Shown here piece after piece: positions 31,786 through 40,341 of a DNA stretch of 46,439 nt (its first letter is position 1; the number at the start of each line of letters is the position of its first letter). The DNA lies in the NCBI GenBank assembly GCA_011050655.1, contig DRFG01000277.1, positions 1-46,439 on the forward strand. Direction: 5' to 3'. A program made the position numbers and the translations under genes. Source of the DNA: Roseobacter sp. Lineage in GTDB: Bacteria; Pseudomonadota; Alphaproteobacteria; Rhodobacterales; Rhodobacteraceae. A model generated the notes under the pieces. It searched no databases. It was not told where the DNA came from and worked only from the letters and a program-made list of their open reading frames with translations.

Positions 31786-33284
31786 GCCTTGATGACGCGC
31801 CATCTTTTCCGCGCCTAGGCTATGGTTTTGCCAAGTCGAACGGCGTTATTTTGATGGCCGATACACCCGGTGGCCCGTTGGGCTGCCACTTTCGCCCCGG
31901 TGCCTCTGTCGACGTGCTGATGGAGGCGCAGCGCAGGGCTGACCAACCTATTGTCTTTGTACCGATCGAAGCCGAAGATTTTGAGGCCGCATTAGGCCGA
32001 ATTTACCGTGACAGCGCGTCCGAGGCCGCAGAAGCCGCCGCGGGGGATGACCTGAATGCGCTTGCCGACACAGCCGCAGCCGTTGATGATCTGCTGGACC
32101 AAAATGACGATGCCCCGGTCGTTCGGCTGATCAATGCGCTACTGCTTGAGGCCGTTAAGGAAGGCGCGTCAGACGTCCATATCGAAACGGAAGAACGCCG
32201 CTTGATCGTCCGTTTTCGCGTTGATGGTGTGCTGCGCGAGGTGATCGAACCCAAGCGCGCCTTGGCAGGGCTTCTGGTCAGCCGGATCAAAGTAATGGGC
32301 AAACTGGATATCGCGGAAAAGCGGCAACCCCAAGACGGGCGCGTCAGCCTGCGCGTCGGGGGGTATGACCTTGATGTACGGGTATCTACCATCCCGTCGC
32401 AGTTTGGTGAGCGGGTTGTGCTGCGGCTGTTGGACCGAAGCCAGACCCAACGCGGCATAAGCCATCTGGGGATGAGCATACGTGATCGCGAAACCTTTGA
32501 ACGCATCCTTGCCAGGCCGGATGGATTATTGCTGGTGACGGGGCCGACAGGGTCCGGCAAAACCACGTCGCTATATGCAGCACTTGGGCGGCTGAACGAC
32601 CGATCTCGGAATATTATGACTGTTGAAGATCCGATCGAATATTCGATGGATGGTGTGGGACAGATGCAAGTCAACACCAAAACCGGCCTGACATTCGCGC
32701 GCGGCCTACGGGCGATTTTGCGGCAAGATCCAGATGTCGTCATGGTTGGTGAAATCCGCGACCGCGAAACCGCACAAATCGCGGTTGAAAGCGCGATGAC
32801 CGGCCACCTTGTTCTTTCGACACTTCACACCAATACGGCTATCGGCGCGGTGTCAAGATTAGTAGAGATGGGGGTGGAACGCTTTTTGTTGGCCCCAATG
32901 CTGCGGGGGTTGGTTGCGCAACGCTTGGTGCGTCGCGTCTGCCCAGATTGCGCGGCACCGCACATCATCACTGAAAGCGAAAGCGCGCTATTGTCGGGGG
33001 CGATTGCGGCGGGCGAAAAAGTCCAGCGTGGAGTAGGATGCGACGCCTGCCAAAATCAGGGCTTCAAGGGCCGCTTGCCGATCTACGAAATCATCGAAAT
33101 TGATCGAGAGCTTGAAAAGTTGATCCACGAGGGCGCATCAGAGGCAAACTTGCAAGATCGTGCCCGCGCTAAGGGGCCCGGTATTCTGGCGGATGGTGTT
33201 GATAAGCTTCGTCAAGGCAAGACCACGGTCGAGGAAGTCGCCCGTGCTGTCCGCGATGACCTTGTGATACCGGATATGGCCTAA
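31782..33284 (+). CDS. gspE: GspE, type II secretion ATPase
   Basis: A 500-residue cytoplasmic ATPase. N-terminal GspL-binding part, N2 domain (EGASDVHIETEERRLIVRFR), Walker A GPTGSGKTT (254-262), Asp box VEDPIEY, Walker B DPDVVMVGEIRD, His box LSTLHTNTA, and a zinc site of paired Cys (CPDC near 396, CDAC near 430). It powers pseudopilus assembly. Length and motifs are complete. Three bases separate it from gspF. Confidence 0.96.
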   Translation: MSLDDAPSFPRLGYGFAKSNGVILMADTPGGPLGCHFRPGASVDVLMEAQRRADQPIVFVPIEAEDFEAALGRIYRDSASEAAEAAAGDDLNALADTAAAVDDLLDQNDDAPVVRLINALLLEAVKEGASDVHIETEERRLIVRFRVDGVLREVIEPKRALAGLLVSRIKVMGKLDIAEKRQPQDGRVSLRVGGYDLDVRVSTIPSQFGERVVLRLLDRSQTQRGISHLGMSIRDRETFERILARPDGLLLVTGPTGSGKTTSLYAALGRLNDRSRNIMTVEDPIEYSMDGVGQMQVNTKTGLTFARGLRAILRQDPDVVMVGEIRDRETAQIAVESAMTGHLVLSTLHTNTAIGAVSRLVEMGVERFLLAPMLRGLVAQRLVRRVCPDCAAPHIITESESALLSGAIAAGEKVQRGVGCDACQNQGFKGRLPIYEIIEIDRELEKLIHEGASEANLQDRARAKGPGILADGVDKLRQGKTTVEEVARAVRDDLVIPDMA

Positions 33285-33287
33285 GAT

Positions 33288-34505
33288 ATGGCAGCGTTTT
33301 CCTATAAGGCGGTTGATAAATCGGGGGCCGGTAGCAGCGGTCTGATCGAAGCATCAAGCGCAAGTGCTGCGCGGCAAGAATTGCGCGCACGCGCACTGTT
33401 GCCGATTTCCGTCGAACCGACGCGCAAGGGGCTTGCTGGCGCGTCGGTATTTGCCAGCGGGCGCAGCAAAAGCATCGGAGGCAGAGCGTTGACGGTGGTT
33501 ACGCGGCAGCTGGCGACGTTGATCGGGGCAGGGGTCCGCATTGAAGATGCGCTAAAGACCGTTGCGGATCAGGCCAGCAATGCAAAAGTTGCCGCATTGA
33601 TGTTGACGTTGCGGGCCGATGTGTTGGACGGGCAGGGGCTTGCTCCTGCACTTGATGCACATCCCCATATCTTTGGGGCGTTCTACCGCGCATCGGTCAA
33701 AGCCGGAGAAACGTCGGGCCGGTTGGGCGGCGTAATGGATCATCTGGCCGATTTTGTTGAGACCCGGTCAAAGAACCGCCAGACAGTGCAGCTTGCCTTG
33801 CTATATCCGGCGATCTTGGCGCTGGTGTCTTTGGGGGTGATCGTCGCGCTGCTGGTCTATGTGGTGCCCGACATCGTCAAAGTTTTTACCTCTCGCGGTG
33901 CCGAACTGCCGTTTTTGACCCGCAGCTTGATCGCGGTCAGTGACTTTGTCGCGAATTACGGTCTGATTGTGCTGGGTACCGTCCTTGGATTGATCGCGTT
34001 AGGGGCATGGCTGCTTAAACGCCCAAGTGCACGCATGCGGTTTGATCAATGGACAGCGCAAGCTTGGCCTATGCGACATTTCGTTTTGAAATCCAACGCG
34101 ACGCAGTTTGCCGGTACGTTGGCAACTTTAACGGTTAGCCGTGTGCCGCTTTCAGAAGCGTTGGAAGCCGCAGGAGACACAATTGGCAACCGCTATATCC
34201 GAGCCAAGGCGCAGGCCGTGGGCGCACGGGTTCGCGAAGGCACGGCGCTGTCAAAGGCGATGCATCAAGCGGCGGTTTTTCCGCCCTTGCTGGTCGCGAT
34301 GGTGGCCAGCGGCGAAGCGGGTGGCACCTTGGGCGCGAGCCTGACGCGTGCGGCTGCGGATCAGGCGCGCGATCTTGATGCCTTGGTGTCAGCCCTAGTG
34401 GCTTTGGTCGAACCCGCTGTGCTTTTATTGATGGGGGGGGTGGTGATGCTGTTGGTGCTGTCCATTCTGCTGCCCATCGTAAATCTGAACAATCTGGTGA
34501 TTTGA
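33288..34505 (+). CDS. gspF: GspF, type II secretion platform protein
   Basis: A 405-residue polytopic protein with two repeated GspF/PilC domains (for example LATLIGAGVRIEDALKTVAD and LATLTVSRVPLSEALEAAGD) each followed by hydrophobic helices, and the GEAGGTLGASL motif. It forms the inner-membrane base that couples GspE to the pseudopilus. It ends 14 bases from the stop of the convergent gspN. Confidence 0.95.
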   Translation: MAAFSYKAVDKSGAGSSGLIEASSASAARQELRARALLPISVEPTRKGLAGASVFASGRSKSIGGRALTVVTRQLATLIGAGVRIEDALKTVADQASNAKVAALMLTLRADVLDGQGLAPALDAHPHIFGAFYRASVKAGETSGRLGGVMDHLADFVETRSKNRQTVQLALLYPAILALVSLGVIVALLVYVVPDIVKVFTSRGAELPFLTRSLIAVSDFVANYGLIVLGTVLGLIALGAWLLKRPSARMRFDQWTAQAWPMRHFVLKSNATQFAGTLATLTVSRVPLSEALEAAGDTIGNRYIRAKAQAVGARVREGTALSKAMHQAAVFPPLLVAMVASGEAGGTLGASLTRAAADQARDLDALVSALVALVEPAVLLLMGGVVMLLVLSILLPIVNLNNLVI

Positions 34506-34519
34506 TGTGGTTGACGCAG

Positions 34520-35194
34520 TTAGTTCAACTGAAACTCGAGCAGTGTGGGCGCGCTGTCGGGCAGGCCGGGTATCATTTGCGCCGCAGCGGGCTCAATCCT
34601 CAGTTTGATCCATCCGTCAGGGCCAAGGCGCGCTTGGCCCATTTCCAATTTGGCGGCGTCATTCGTTGTCAAGGTTGCGACGCCCTCGATGCCCTCGCTG
34701 GTGAGAACCAGATCAAGTGGAGCGGTTTTAAGCGCCGTTCGTCCCGCAGCTTGGCAGATACTTTCGCTAATTTGTACCCGGCCCTGGCTGGTTACCTGGT
34801 GTCGCGACCATGTTATGCGTTTTATATCGACAACCGCCTGCCCGTCACAGGGCGACGCTCCCGGCACCAACGCCAGCAGGTCAGCACCGCCGCGCCCGGA
34901 CACATTGCTAAGGCCAATCCGCCAAGGGCTGGCGAAACCATGCGCCTGCAACAACGTATGCTGTCCGGCCAGATTCAAGTCGCCGCCGATCTGCCCGCGC
35001 AACAGGCTGCGCCATGTTCCTTGCCAGGTCAGCACCAAACCCCCGTCCAACAACGCGCGACCCGACCACAGGCTGCCCGACACCGTGCGCACCTGTGGTG
35101 GCATCCCCGCCATCCGTGCCATAGTGGCGGCGGGTACGTTCAACATCGCCGTCGCCCCAAAAAACAGGAGTGCCACCAATGACAACCCGATCAT
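34520..35194 (-). CDS. gspN: GspN, type II secretion accessory protein
   Basis: From an ATG at 35194 it has 224 residues with one N-terminal transmembrane helix (MIGLSLVALLFFGATAML) and a periplasmic beta-rich part with GspN-type RTVSGSLWSGRALLDG. In-frame starts at 35269 and 35371 would overlap the divergent lipoprotein gene more deeply; none has a strong ribosome-binding site. GspN is dispensable in some systems and its role is unclear. It is the only gene turned leftward within the right arm, and is antiparallel to both neighbours. Confidence 0.8.
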   Translation of the reverse strand: MIGLSLVALLFFGATAMLNVPAATMARMAGMPPQVRTVSGSLWSGRALLDGGLVLTWQGTWRSLLRGQIGGDLNLAGQHTLLQAHGFASPWRIGLSNVSGRGGADLLALVPGASPCDGQAVVDIKRITWSRHQVTSQGRVQISESICQAAGRTALKTAPLDLVLTSEGIEGVATLTTNDAAKLEMGQARLGPDGWIKLRIEPAAAQMIPGLPDSAPTLLEFQLN

Positions 35195-36312
35195 CCATAC
35201 AATCTGACGTCCCCGCTCGGGTCGCCGTGCGACGCGACCGACGGGTATTTCTCTCTGGGTTGGCAGCATCTGCTTCGTTTCTTTCTGCATGTTCTGCCAC
35301 AGGGTTGGGCAGCGTCCTTGAGGGTAAGCCGGCCAAAAGCGAGGGGCCGGGAAGGGCCGCCCTTTTGGCACCGGTGTCTGGCCGTTCGCCGCAACTAGGG
35401 CAGATCATGCGCAATGCTGCAACCCTTGGCGGCAACACTCTGAGCGATACTGGCGAGATGGCGTTTTTTGATTCAGGAGATACGCCCGAAACCGCCGCCA
35501 CTGCGGCCCGGCTAGCCGTTGCAGCGGGCGCGCGCATGATTGTCGGCCCGCTTTTCGGGGCGCAGGTTGCTGCGGTGGCCCAAGCGGTTGGTTCTAACGT
35601 GGCCGTCTTGACCCTGTCGAACGATGTCAACGTCGCGGGCGGTGGCGTGTTCGTGCTGGGCGTCACGCCGGAACAATCTGCGCGTGCGGTGCTGACGTTT
35701 GCCGCCAGACGCGGTTTGAATACTGTCGGCGTGGTTGTGCTCACCGGCGCATTTGGCGCACGCTCTGCCGAGGCCGCATTGCTTGTTGGCAAAGGGACAG
35801 GGCAAACCGTGTTGCCACCGATCACCGAAACCGATCCAGCAATCGCGCTTGCGAAGTTGACAAAGGCAAATGGGGGCACCCTGCCTAAGGCCGTGTATCT
35901 GCCCGGCGCAGGTGCGGAATTAGAAGCTTTGGCATCGGCGTTTCGGGGCAAAACCCAAGTTTTAGGCTCAACACAGTGGTCATCGCGCGACCCAGGTAAT
36001 TTGCCGGCTCTCCGAGACGCTTGGTACGCCGCCCCGGACCCGCTTGCCTTCGAACCCTTTGCCGTCGCTTATCAAGAGGCGCACGGGTCAAGCCCCGGCA
36101 TCCTCGCGGGGGTCGCCTTTGATGGCGTCGAGACAGCGCGGCTTTTGGGCCGGATTCAGGAACAGACCGCCAGCGGCTTGACCCGCGGCAAGGGCTTTTC
36201 CGGTGTGCTAGGACCATATAAGTTCAACAAATCGGGCCTGTGCAGCCGTGGTCTTGCGGTGCTGAATGTGGGAGCCGGCGCTATCACGATGATCGGGTCC
36301 GCCTCGGCATGA
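35179..36312 (+). CDS. LppC/LpoA-like lipoprotein (penicillin-binding protein activator fold)
   Basis: From the ATG at 35179 (AGGAG 8 bases upstream) it has 377 residues. Signal peptide with lipobox LSAC (SASFLSACSATG), then a periplasmic-binding-protein type I fold with LAPVSGRSPQLGQIMRNAA, ARMIVGPLFGAQVAAVAQ and VGVVVLTGAFG. This matches the penicillin-binding protein activator family related to LpoA, which stimulates peptidoglycan synthases from the outer membrane. Its stop overlaps gspJ by ATGA, so it is made with pseudopilins. A wall-remodelling or secretin-assembly role is inferred. Confidence 0.82.
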   Translation: MTTRSSIQSDVPARVAVRRDRRVFLSGLAASASFLSACSATGLGSVLEGKPAKSEGPGRAALLAPVSGRSPQLGQIMRNAATLGGNTLSDTGEMAFFDSGDTPETAATAARLAVAAGARMIVGPLFGAQVAAVAQAVGSNVAVLTLSNDVNVAGGGVFVLGVTPEQSARAVLTFAARRGLNTVGVVVLTGAFGARSAEAALLVGKGTGQTVLPPITETDPAIALAKLTKANGGTLPKAVYLPGAGAELEALASAFRGKTQVLGSTQWSSRDPGNLPALRDAWYAAPDPLAFEPFAVAYQEAHGSSPGILAGVAFDGVETARLLGRIQEQTASGLTRGKGFSGVLGPYKFNKSGLCSRGLAVLNVGAGAITMIGSASA

Positions 36313-36839
36313 CCCAGCAGGCGCACCGCGACACAGAGGCGGGCCTGACGCTTGTCGAGGTACTTGTCGCGCTTGCATTGTTTTCCCTGATCGGTCTGTC
36401 AGGCTTTACGATGCTTGATAACATTCTGCGGGTGCAGTCCGGCACGCAAGGGCGCTTGGAACGTTTGGGCCAAATTGATCGCGCGCTAGTGGTTTTCAGC
36501 CGGGATTTGCAGGAATCGGATTCTGGCAGCGTGAGGCAGGATGAGAACGGTGTAACTATGAATAGGGCGGGCACAGGTCTGTTATCCTATCAGGCACGGT
36601 CAAATGTTTTCCTGCGCAGCCTGTCACGCAGAAATTTTGCCCAGCAGATGATCGACGGGGTAAACTCCATCCGGCTGAGGTCGCTGGATTCTGCGGGCAC
36701 GTGGCATGAAAGCTGGCCGATCGAACAGACACAGTCGCTAGGTCTGATACCCACGCTAAAGGCCGTCGAACTGCAACTGGATCTACGCGAAGGCACGATT
36801 AGCCGACTTGTCGATGTGCCGGCAGGGGCGGCGGAATGA
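36309..36839 (+). CDS. gspJ: GspJ, minor pseudopilin
   Basis: A 176-residue pseudopilin: leader MTQQAHRDTEAG cut before LTLVEVLVALALFSLIGLSG with Glu5, and the GspJ-type DRALVVFSRDLQ and NSIRLRSLDSAGTWHESWP. It starts within the stop of the lipoprotein gene (ATGA) and overlaps gspK by ATGA. With I and K it caps the pseudopilus. Confidence 0.92.
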   Translation: MTQQAHRDTEAGLTLVEVLVALALFSLIGLSGFTMLDNILRVQSGTQGRLERLGQIDRALVVFSRDLQESDSGSVRQDENGVTMNRAGTGLLSYQARSNVFLRSLSRRNFAQQMIDGVNSIRLRSLDSAGTWHESWPIEQTQSLGLIPTLKAVELQLDLREGTISRLVDVPAGAAE

Positions 36840-37693
36840 AGCGCGACTGCGACGGAGGTGTCGTCTTAATAAACGTGTTGGTTATCCTGTCGATCGCGTC
36901 CATCGTGGTGTTCTTGATGCTGACCTCGCAAGACGTGTCGTTGCGGCGTGCGCAGTCGATGGCGGCGGCAACTGCCGCAGACGCATTGGCCAGAGGGGCC
37001 GAGGCGAGTGCAGTGACTGCGCTACGGCGTGACATGATAAACGCCCCCGATACAGATAACTACGCAGAGCCTTGGGCGCAGGTCGCCCAGCAAGAGGCCG
37101 GTCTTTCAACGGGACGATTTTCTGTCACAATCCGAGATGCGCAGGCCAAGCTGAACCTCACACGCCTTGCCGGTGGGGCGCAGGTCGAAGTTGAAGCGCT
37201 GTTGCGCGTGTTGGCCGAGCTTGAGATCAGCCGTGCAGATGGCGCACGGATCGCGACTGAAATTGCCGGGCGTCCGGGTCTAAAAAACTTGTCAGATCTG
37301 CGCAGCATTTCACCCGAAACAGTCAATGCGCTTTCGCCGTATGTGGATTTTTTGCCCGCAACGGCGACGATTAATCTGAATACTGCCGCGCCGTTGCTTT
37401 TGCGCGCGGTGCTCAATAACGGATCTGCTGCCCTGCGGCTTGAAAGCATGCGGAAAAGTGCCGGGCTTTTAACCCCCCAAGACCTTGACCGCGTAGGTGC
37501 TGTGCAGCCCGCCCTGGCCGGGTTCACCTCGCAGAATTTCGACATCGATATCTTTGCCGAAGTCGATGATATCACCGTTAACCTACACAGCAGAATAGCG
37601 CGTCTAGAAAGCTTTGCCGGCCGAAGTGTCGTTGTGACACGCCGGGCCTACGGCGTGCCGCTCAATACGGTACCGGCAATACCGCAGATGTAG
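36836..37693 (+). CDS. gspK: GspK, minor pseudopilin
   Basis: A 285-residue protein: leader MKRDCDGG, then VVLINVLVILSIASIVVFL, which lacks Glu5, the hallmark of GspK. The large head has the helical insert (LNLTRLAGGAQVEVEALLRV, GLKNLSDLRSIS) and INLNTAAPLLLRAVL of the family. It forms the distal tip of the pseudopilus. A strong hairpin follows the stop. Confidence 0.93.
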   Translation: MKRDCDGGVVLINVLVILSIASIVVFLMLTSQDVSLRRAQSMAAATAADALARGAEASAVTALRRDMINAPDTDNYAEPWAQVAQQEAGLSTGRFSVTIRDAQAKLNLTRLAGGAQVEVEALLRVLAELEISRADGARIATEIAGRPGLKNLSDLRSISPETVNALSPYVDFLPATATINLNTAAPLLLRAVLNNGSAALRLESMRKSAGLLTPQDLDRVGAVQPALAGFTSQNFDIDIFAEVDDITVNLHSRIARLESFAGRSVVVTRRAYGVPLNTVPAIPQM

Positions 37694-37696
37694 AAA

Positions 37697-37726
37697 GGGG
37701 TGCAAATGAATGAACATTTGCACCCC
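37697..37726. terminator. terminator shared by gspK and the lipoprotein gene
   Basis: Perfect 12-bp stem GGGGTGCAAATG (37697-37708) / CATTTGCACCCC (37715-37726) with a 6-base loop, lying between convergent stops at 37693 and 37761. The rightward side is followed by GTAGTTGTTTG, moderately T-rich. Confidence 0.75.
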
Positions 37727-37760
37727 CGTAGTTGTTTGCCTGAACGGTAATCGTTAACGT

Positions 37761-37991
37761 TTAAACGTTAAACGGATCGATATTCGGGTTTACGACCAAC
37801 CCTGCAGAAGCAGGATCAGCCAAAGCTGTACCATTGGCGTTGGTTTGGAACGCTTTCACGAAAGCCGCACCCAAGGTGTTGATCCCCGAAAGTCCGCTGC
37901 TGCCCCCACAAGCAGCCACAAACAATAGCAAGGACGTTCCTGCGATCAGCTTACCTTTACGCGTAAACATCTGTTTTATGGTGAGTGTCAT
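37761..37991 (-). CDS. small lipoprotein after the DUF4331 gene
   Basis: A 76-residue protein from the ATG at 37991, which has GGAGG 6 bases upstream; the frame open to 38003 starts inside that region. Signal peptide with lipobox LFVAACGGSSG. The short mature part (GINTLGAAFVKAFQTNANG, then NPNIDPFNV) has no known motif. It starts 12 bases past the DUF4331 stop, so they form one operon between gspK and the prepilin peptidase. Possible partner or anchor of the DUF4331 protein. Confidence 0.7.
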   Translation of the reverse strand: MTLTIKQMFTRKGKLIAGTSLLLFVAACGGSSGLSGINTLGAAFVKAFQTNANGTALADPASAGLVVNPNIDPFNV

Positions 37992-38003
37992 ACGATCCTC
38001 CAC

Positions 38004-39614
38004 TTAGTTTGGCGAGCCAGCGAGCGGCGTATTCAGGTAGGGGAACGTCGCGCGAAGATCTGTTGGTTTGATTGGAGCACCATCTGTGAATGCGGCTGTG
38101 CCGACGGGCGCATCTGCTGGGGCACAAAGCCCAAGATTGATGTTGTCAACGGCTTTCGGATCACCGCTCAGCTCTTGGCCCAGTGGTACTGGGTGACACA
38201 AACGGCCCATTACAACGCGCAAAGCTATGTCTACAGTATCGTCCGCCGGGCGACGTCCGTTCGGAAATCCGGCAAGATCTTCTGCAACCAATCCAAAGAC
38301 ATTCTGCTTAGCAAGAGGGGTTGCTGCAACGCCGGTATTGAGACGCATCATTTCAGACCCCGTTACCTTTGCCTGCTGGTTGAAGCCTGGGAAACCGGTC
38401 AAGAACGCTGCGACAAGGTCGTTACGTGGGAAGTTGTTTGGCGCAAGCTCTGCGGGTAGTCCAGCCACACCGCCGAACAGCAGCTCGACAAGTTCGGGCA
38501 GTGTTGGGTTGGTAACGTAAGGCGCAAGTGCACCATCTTGGGTCGGTTCGGCGGCGTTAAACAGATCTTTGTCAGGCAAGCCGATGACAACCTCGTTCAC
38601 CAACGGTGCAGACAAACGTGCAACCTGCACATAGGCACCGCCGTTGACATCAGTCCCTTCATAGGTGGGGCTCGGATCTAGCAGACGAGCCTGAGGCAGG
38701 CTTGCCGTAGTCCAAGCACCGATCACACCATTACCAGCCCCTGTCAGACAGGAAATCGGCACTTCGATGGCCAAGGATGTGACGTTGAATTTACCAATTA
38801 GATCATCGTTGGCACGGTCTTGGGTAATACCGCCCGAGAACGGCGATGATGCATTATACTGAGGGTAAGCTGGATTGTCGGCACCTTGAATTGGTACCAA
38901 GTTTACGAGGTCAAAGATCTCACCAAGGTTAACAGCAAACGCTTCTGCGCGTTGGCCGACAAAAACGCGACCTGGCGCTGCACAATCAGGGATCGTTGTC
39001 TCGCTGACAAAACCGTCAGCGTAGGTCGCATAATCAGCGATGGTCTTCTTACCAATGTTGTCGATTGGTTTGTTGAACGTCGTGCCACCACCACTTTTAT
39101 TTGTTAGCAGCGCACTCGCGGCATAGCCCGAACGGCGGTCGCCATTGATCTTACGTACTGTGTAGCTTTCAAATTCATTTTGGGCTGCGGTATTACCTGC
39201 ACCAATTGTACCGGCCTGACGCAGAGGGATCGCAACATCCACACCACCGACCTTCAGCGCTATGCCTTTGCCTGAATTAGCGAGAGTATTTTTAAATTGG
39301 AATTGAAACGTGATGTCTTCCATCGCATCGCCGTCATTGTCTACGTGAATTTCGTAAACAGCGTCGGAATCCATCGTGAAATAGTTGGGTCCACCGTAAG
39401 GGGCCTGCAACGGCTGATAGTTTGCAATGAAAGTTACTGTATCTTCTTTGCCTGTTTCATAGCTCCGAAACATATAAAAATCTGTGGCATCCACTTTTGG
39501 CATTGCTGTGATGCCGGGTGCTTCGCGGTGCGAAGACGCCCACGCTGTCGTGGCGCACACCGTGGCCAAAACGGCCCCCGCGCTGACAAGCGCCTTTTTC
39601 TTATTATTTAACAT
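38004..39614 (-). CDS. exported DUF4331 protein, candidate secretion substrate
   Basis: A 536-residue protein with signal peptide 1-26 (ending TTAWA) and the DUF4331 start SSHREAPGITAMPKVDATDF, then EIHVDNDGDAMEDITFQFQF and other family segments through the length. The function of the family is not established; the Asp-rich segments could bind calcium. Mature protein is large, soluble and follows a Sec signal, as type II substrates do. GGAGGAAG lies before the ATG. It sits inside the secretion locus, in an operon with a small lipoprotein. Secretion is inferred from context. Confidence 0.85.
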   Translation of the reverse strand: MLNNKKKALVSAGAVLATVCATTAWASSHREAPGITAMPKVDATDFYMFRSYETGKEDTVTFIANYQPLQAPYGGPNYFTMDSDAVYEIHVDNDGDAMEDITFQFQFKNTLANSGKGIALKVGGVDVAIPLRQAGTIGAGNTAAQNEFESYTVRKINGDRRSGYAASALLTNKSGGGTTFNKPIDNIGKKTIADYATYADGFVSETTIPDCAAPGRVFVGQRAEAFAVNLGEIFDLVNLVPIQGADNPAYPQYNASSPFSGGITQDRANDDLIGKFNVTSLAIEVPISCLTGAGNGVIGAWTTASLPQARLLDPSPTYEGTDVNGGAYVQVARLSAPLVNEVVIGLPDKDLFNAAEPTQDGALAPYVTNPTLPELVELLFGGVAGLPAELAPNNFPRNDLVAAFLTGFPGFNQQAKVTGSEMMRLNTGVAATPLAKQNVFGLVAEDLAGFPNGRRPADDTVDIALRVVMGRLCHPVPLGQELSGDPKAVDNINLGLCAPADAPVGTAAFTDGAPIKPTDLRATFPYLNTPLAGSPN

Positions 39615-39837
39615 AAAACTTCCTCCACATTGGGTCTTTGATTATGCAAAATGCTATCCGCCTTCACCAAATAAGCGGTGACGAGGTGGTGCCTTGCATA
39701 CGACATAGGAACGGTTGGGGTCGTCGATAAGTTTCAAAGAAATTGCCCAAACATTAAAGTTAATTTAAGTTAATCACTAAAGGGTGGTGTCAGGTGCAAA
39801 GGCTTGCGGTTCTGTGCTGTCTTCACGTGGCTTAACG
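39615..39837. other. divergent promoter region
   Basis: 223 bases between the DUF4331 operon and the peptidase gene, rich in short AT tracts near 39745-39780 (ttaaagttaatttaagttaa), likely promoters in both directions. No certain -35/-10 pair was settled on. Confidence 0.35.
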
Positions 39838-40341
39838 ATGGGCTTTGGTTTGGATCAAGTTTCGTTTCTTTTTACCCAATCGCACCCGACAAACCTTGAT
39901 GTCTTCGCTACACCAGCCCTGATCGCCGTACTGATCTGGCTAGGTGTTACAGACTGGCAGAGCTTTCGTTTACCCGATGTCGGAACGCTGCCGTTGATCG
40001 TATGGGGCTTAGTACTTGCGGGATGGAGGGACGGGGCGGTTCCAGTCGATCAGGTGATCGGCGCAATAGCGGGATTTGCATTTTTTTGGGCGATTGGGGA
40101 CGCTTATTTTAGGGTGCGCAAAATTGATGCCTTGGGGCTAGGTGACGCGAAACTGCTTGCGGCATCAGGTGCATGGTTGGGATGGCAAGCGCTGCCTACT
40201 ATCATTCTGTTCTCTTCCCTCGCGGGGATCGCCGTTGCCTTGATCAGACGCGGCGATTCAGGCGCGAACATTCCTTTTGGCCCTGCCCTTGCCGTGGCAT
40301 TCTTTTTGCACTGGGTTCTATTTTTGTCGGGGTGGGGGTAG
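39838..40341 (+). CDS. gspO: short type IV prepilin peptidase (A24), GspO-like
   Basis: From the ATG at 39838 it has 167 residues; a GTG at 39784 would add 18. It has about six helices and the two catalytic Asp motifs of A24 peptidases: VTDWQSFRLPD and LGLGDAKLLAASGAW (GxGD). The N-terminal methyltransferase domain with zinc Cys, found in full GspO/PilD, is absent. It should cut the pseudopilin leaders. Neither start has a good ribosome-binding site. Confidence 0.85.
   Translation: MGFGLDQVSFLFTQSHPTNLDVFATPALIAVLIWLGVTDWQSFRLPDVGTLPLIVWGLVLAGWRDGAVPVDQVIGAIAGFAFFWAIGDAYFRVRKIDALGLGDAKLLAASGAWLGWQALPTIILFSSLAGIAVALIRRGDSGANIPFGPALAVAFFLHWVLFLSGWG

Noticed and set aside
32003-32743. 246-residue minus-strand frame inside gspE
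   Set aside because: Ser/Arg-rich translation of the opposite strand of a GC-rich gene; gspE is certain.
34908-35951. 347-residue minus-strand frame across the lipoprotein gene
   Set aside because: Low-complexity Ala/Thr/Arg translation antisense to a well-supported lipoprotein gene.
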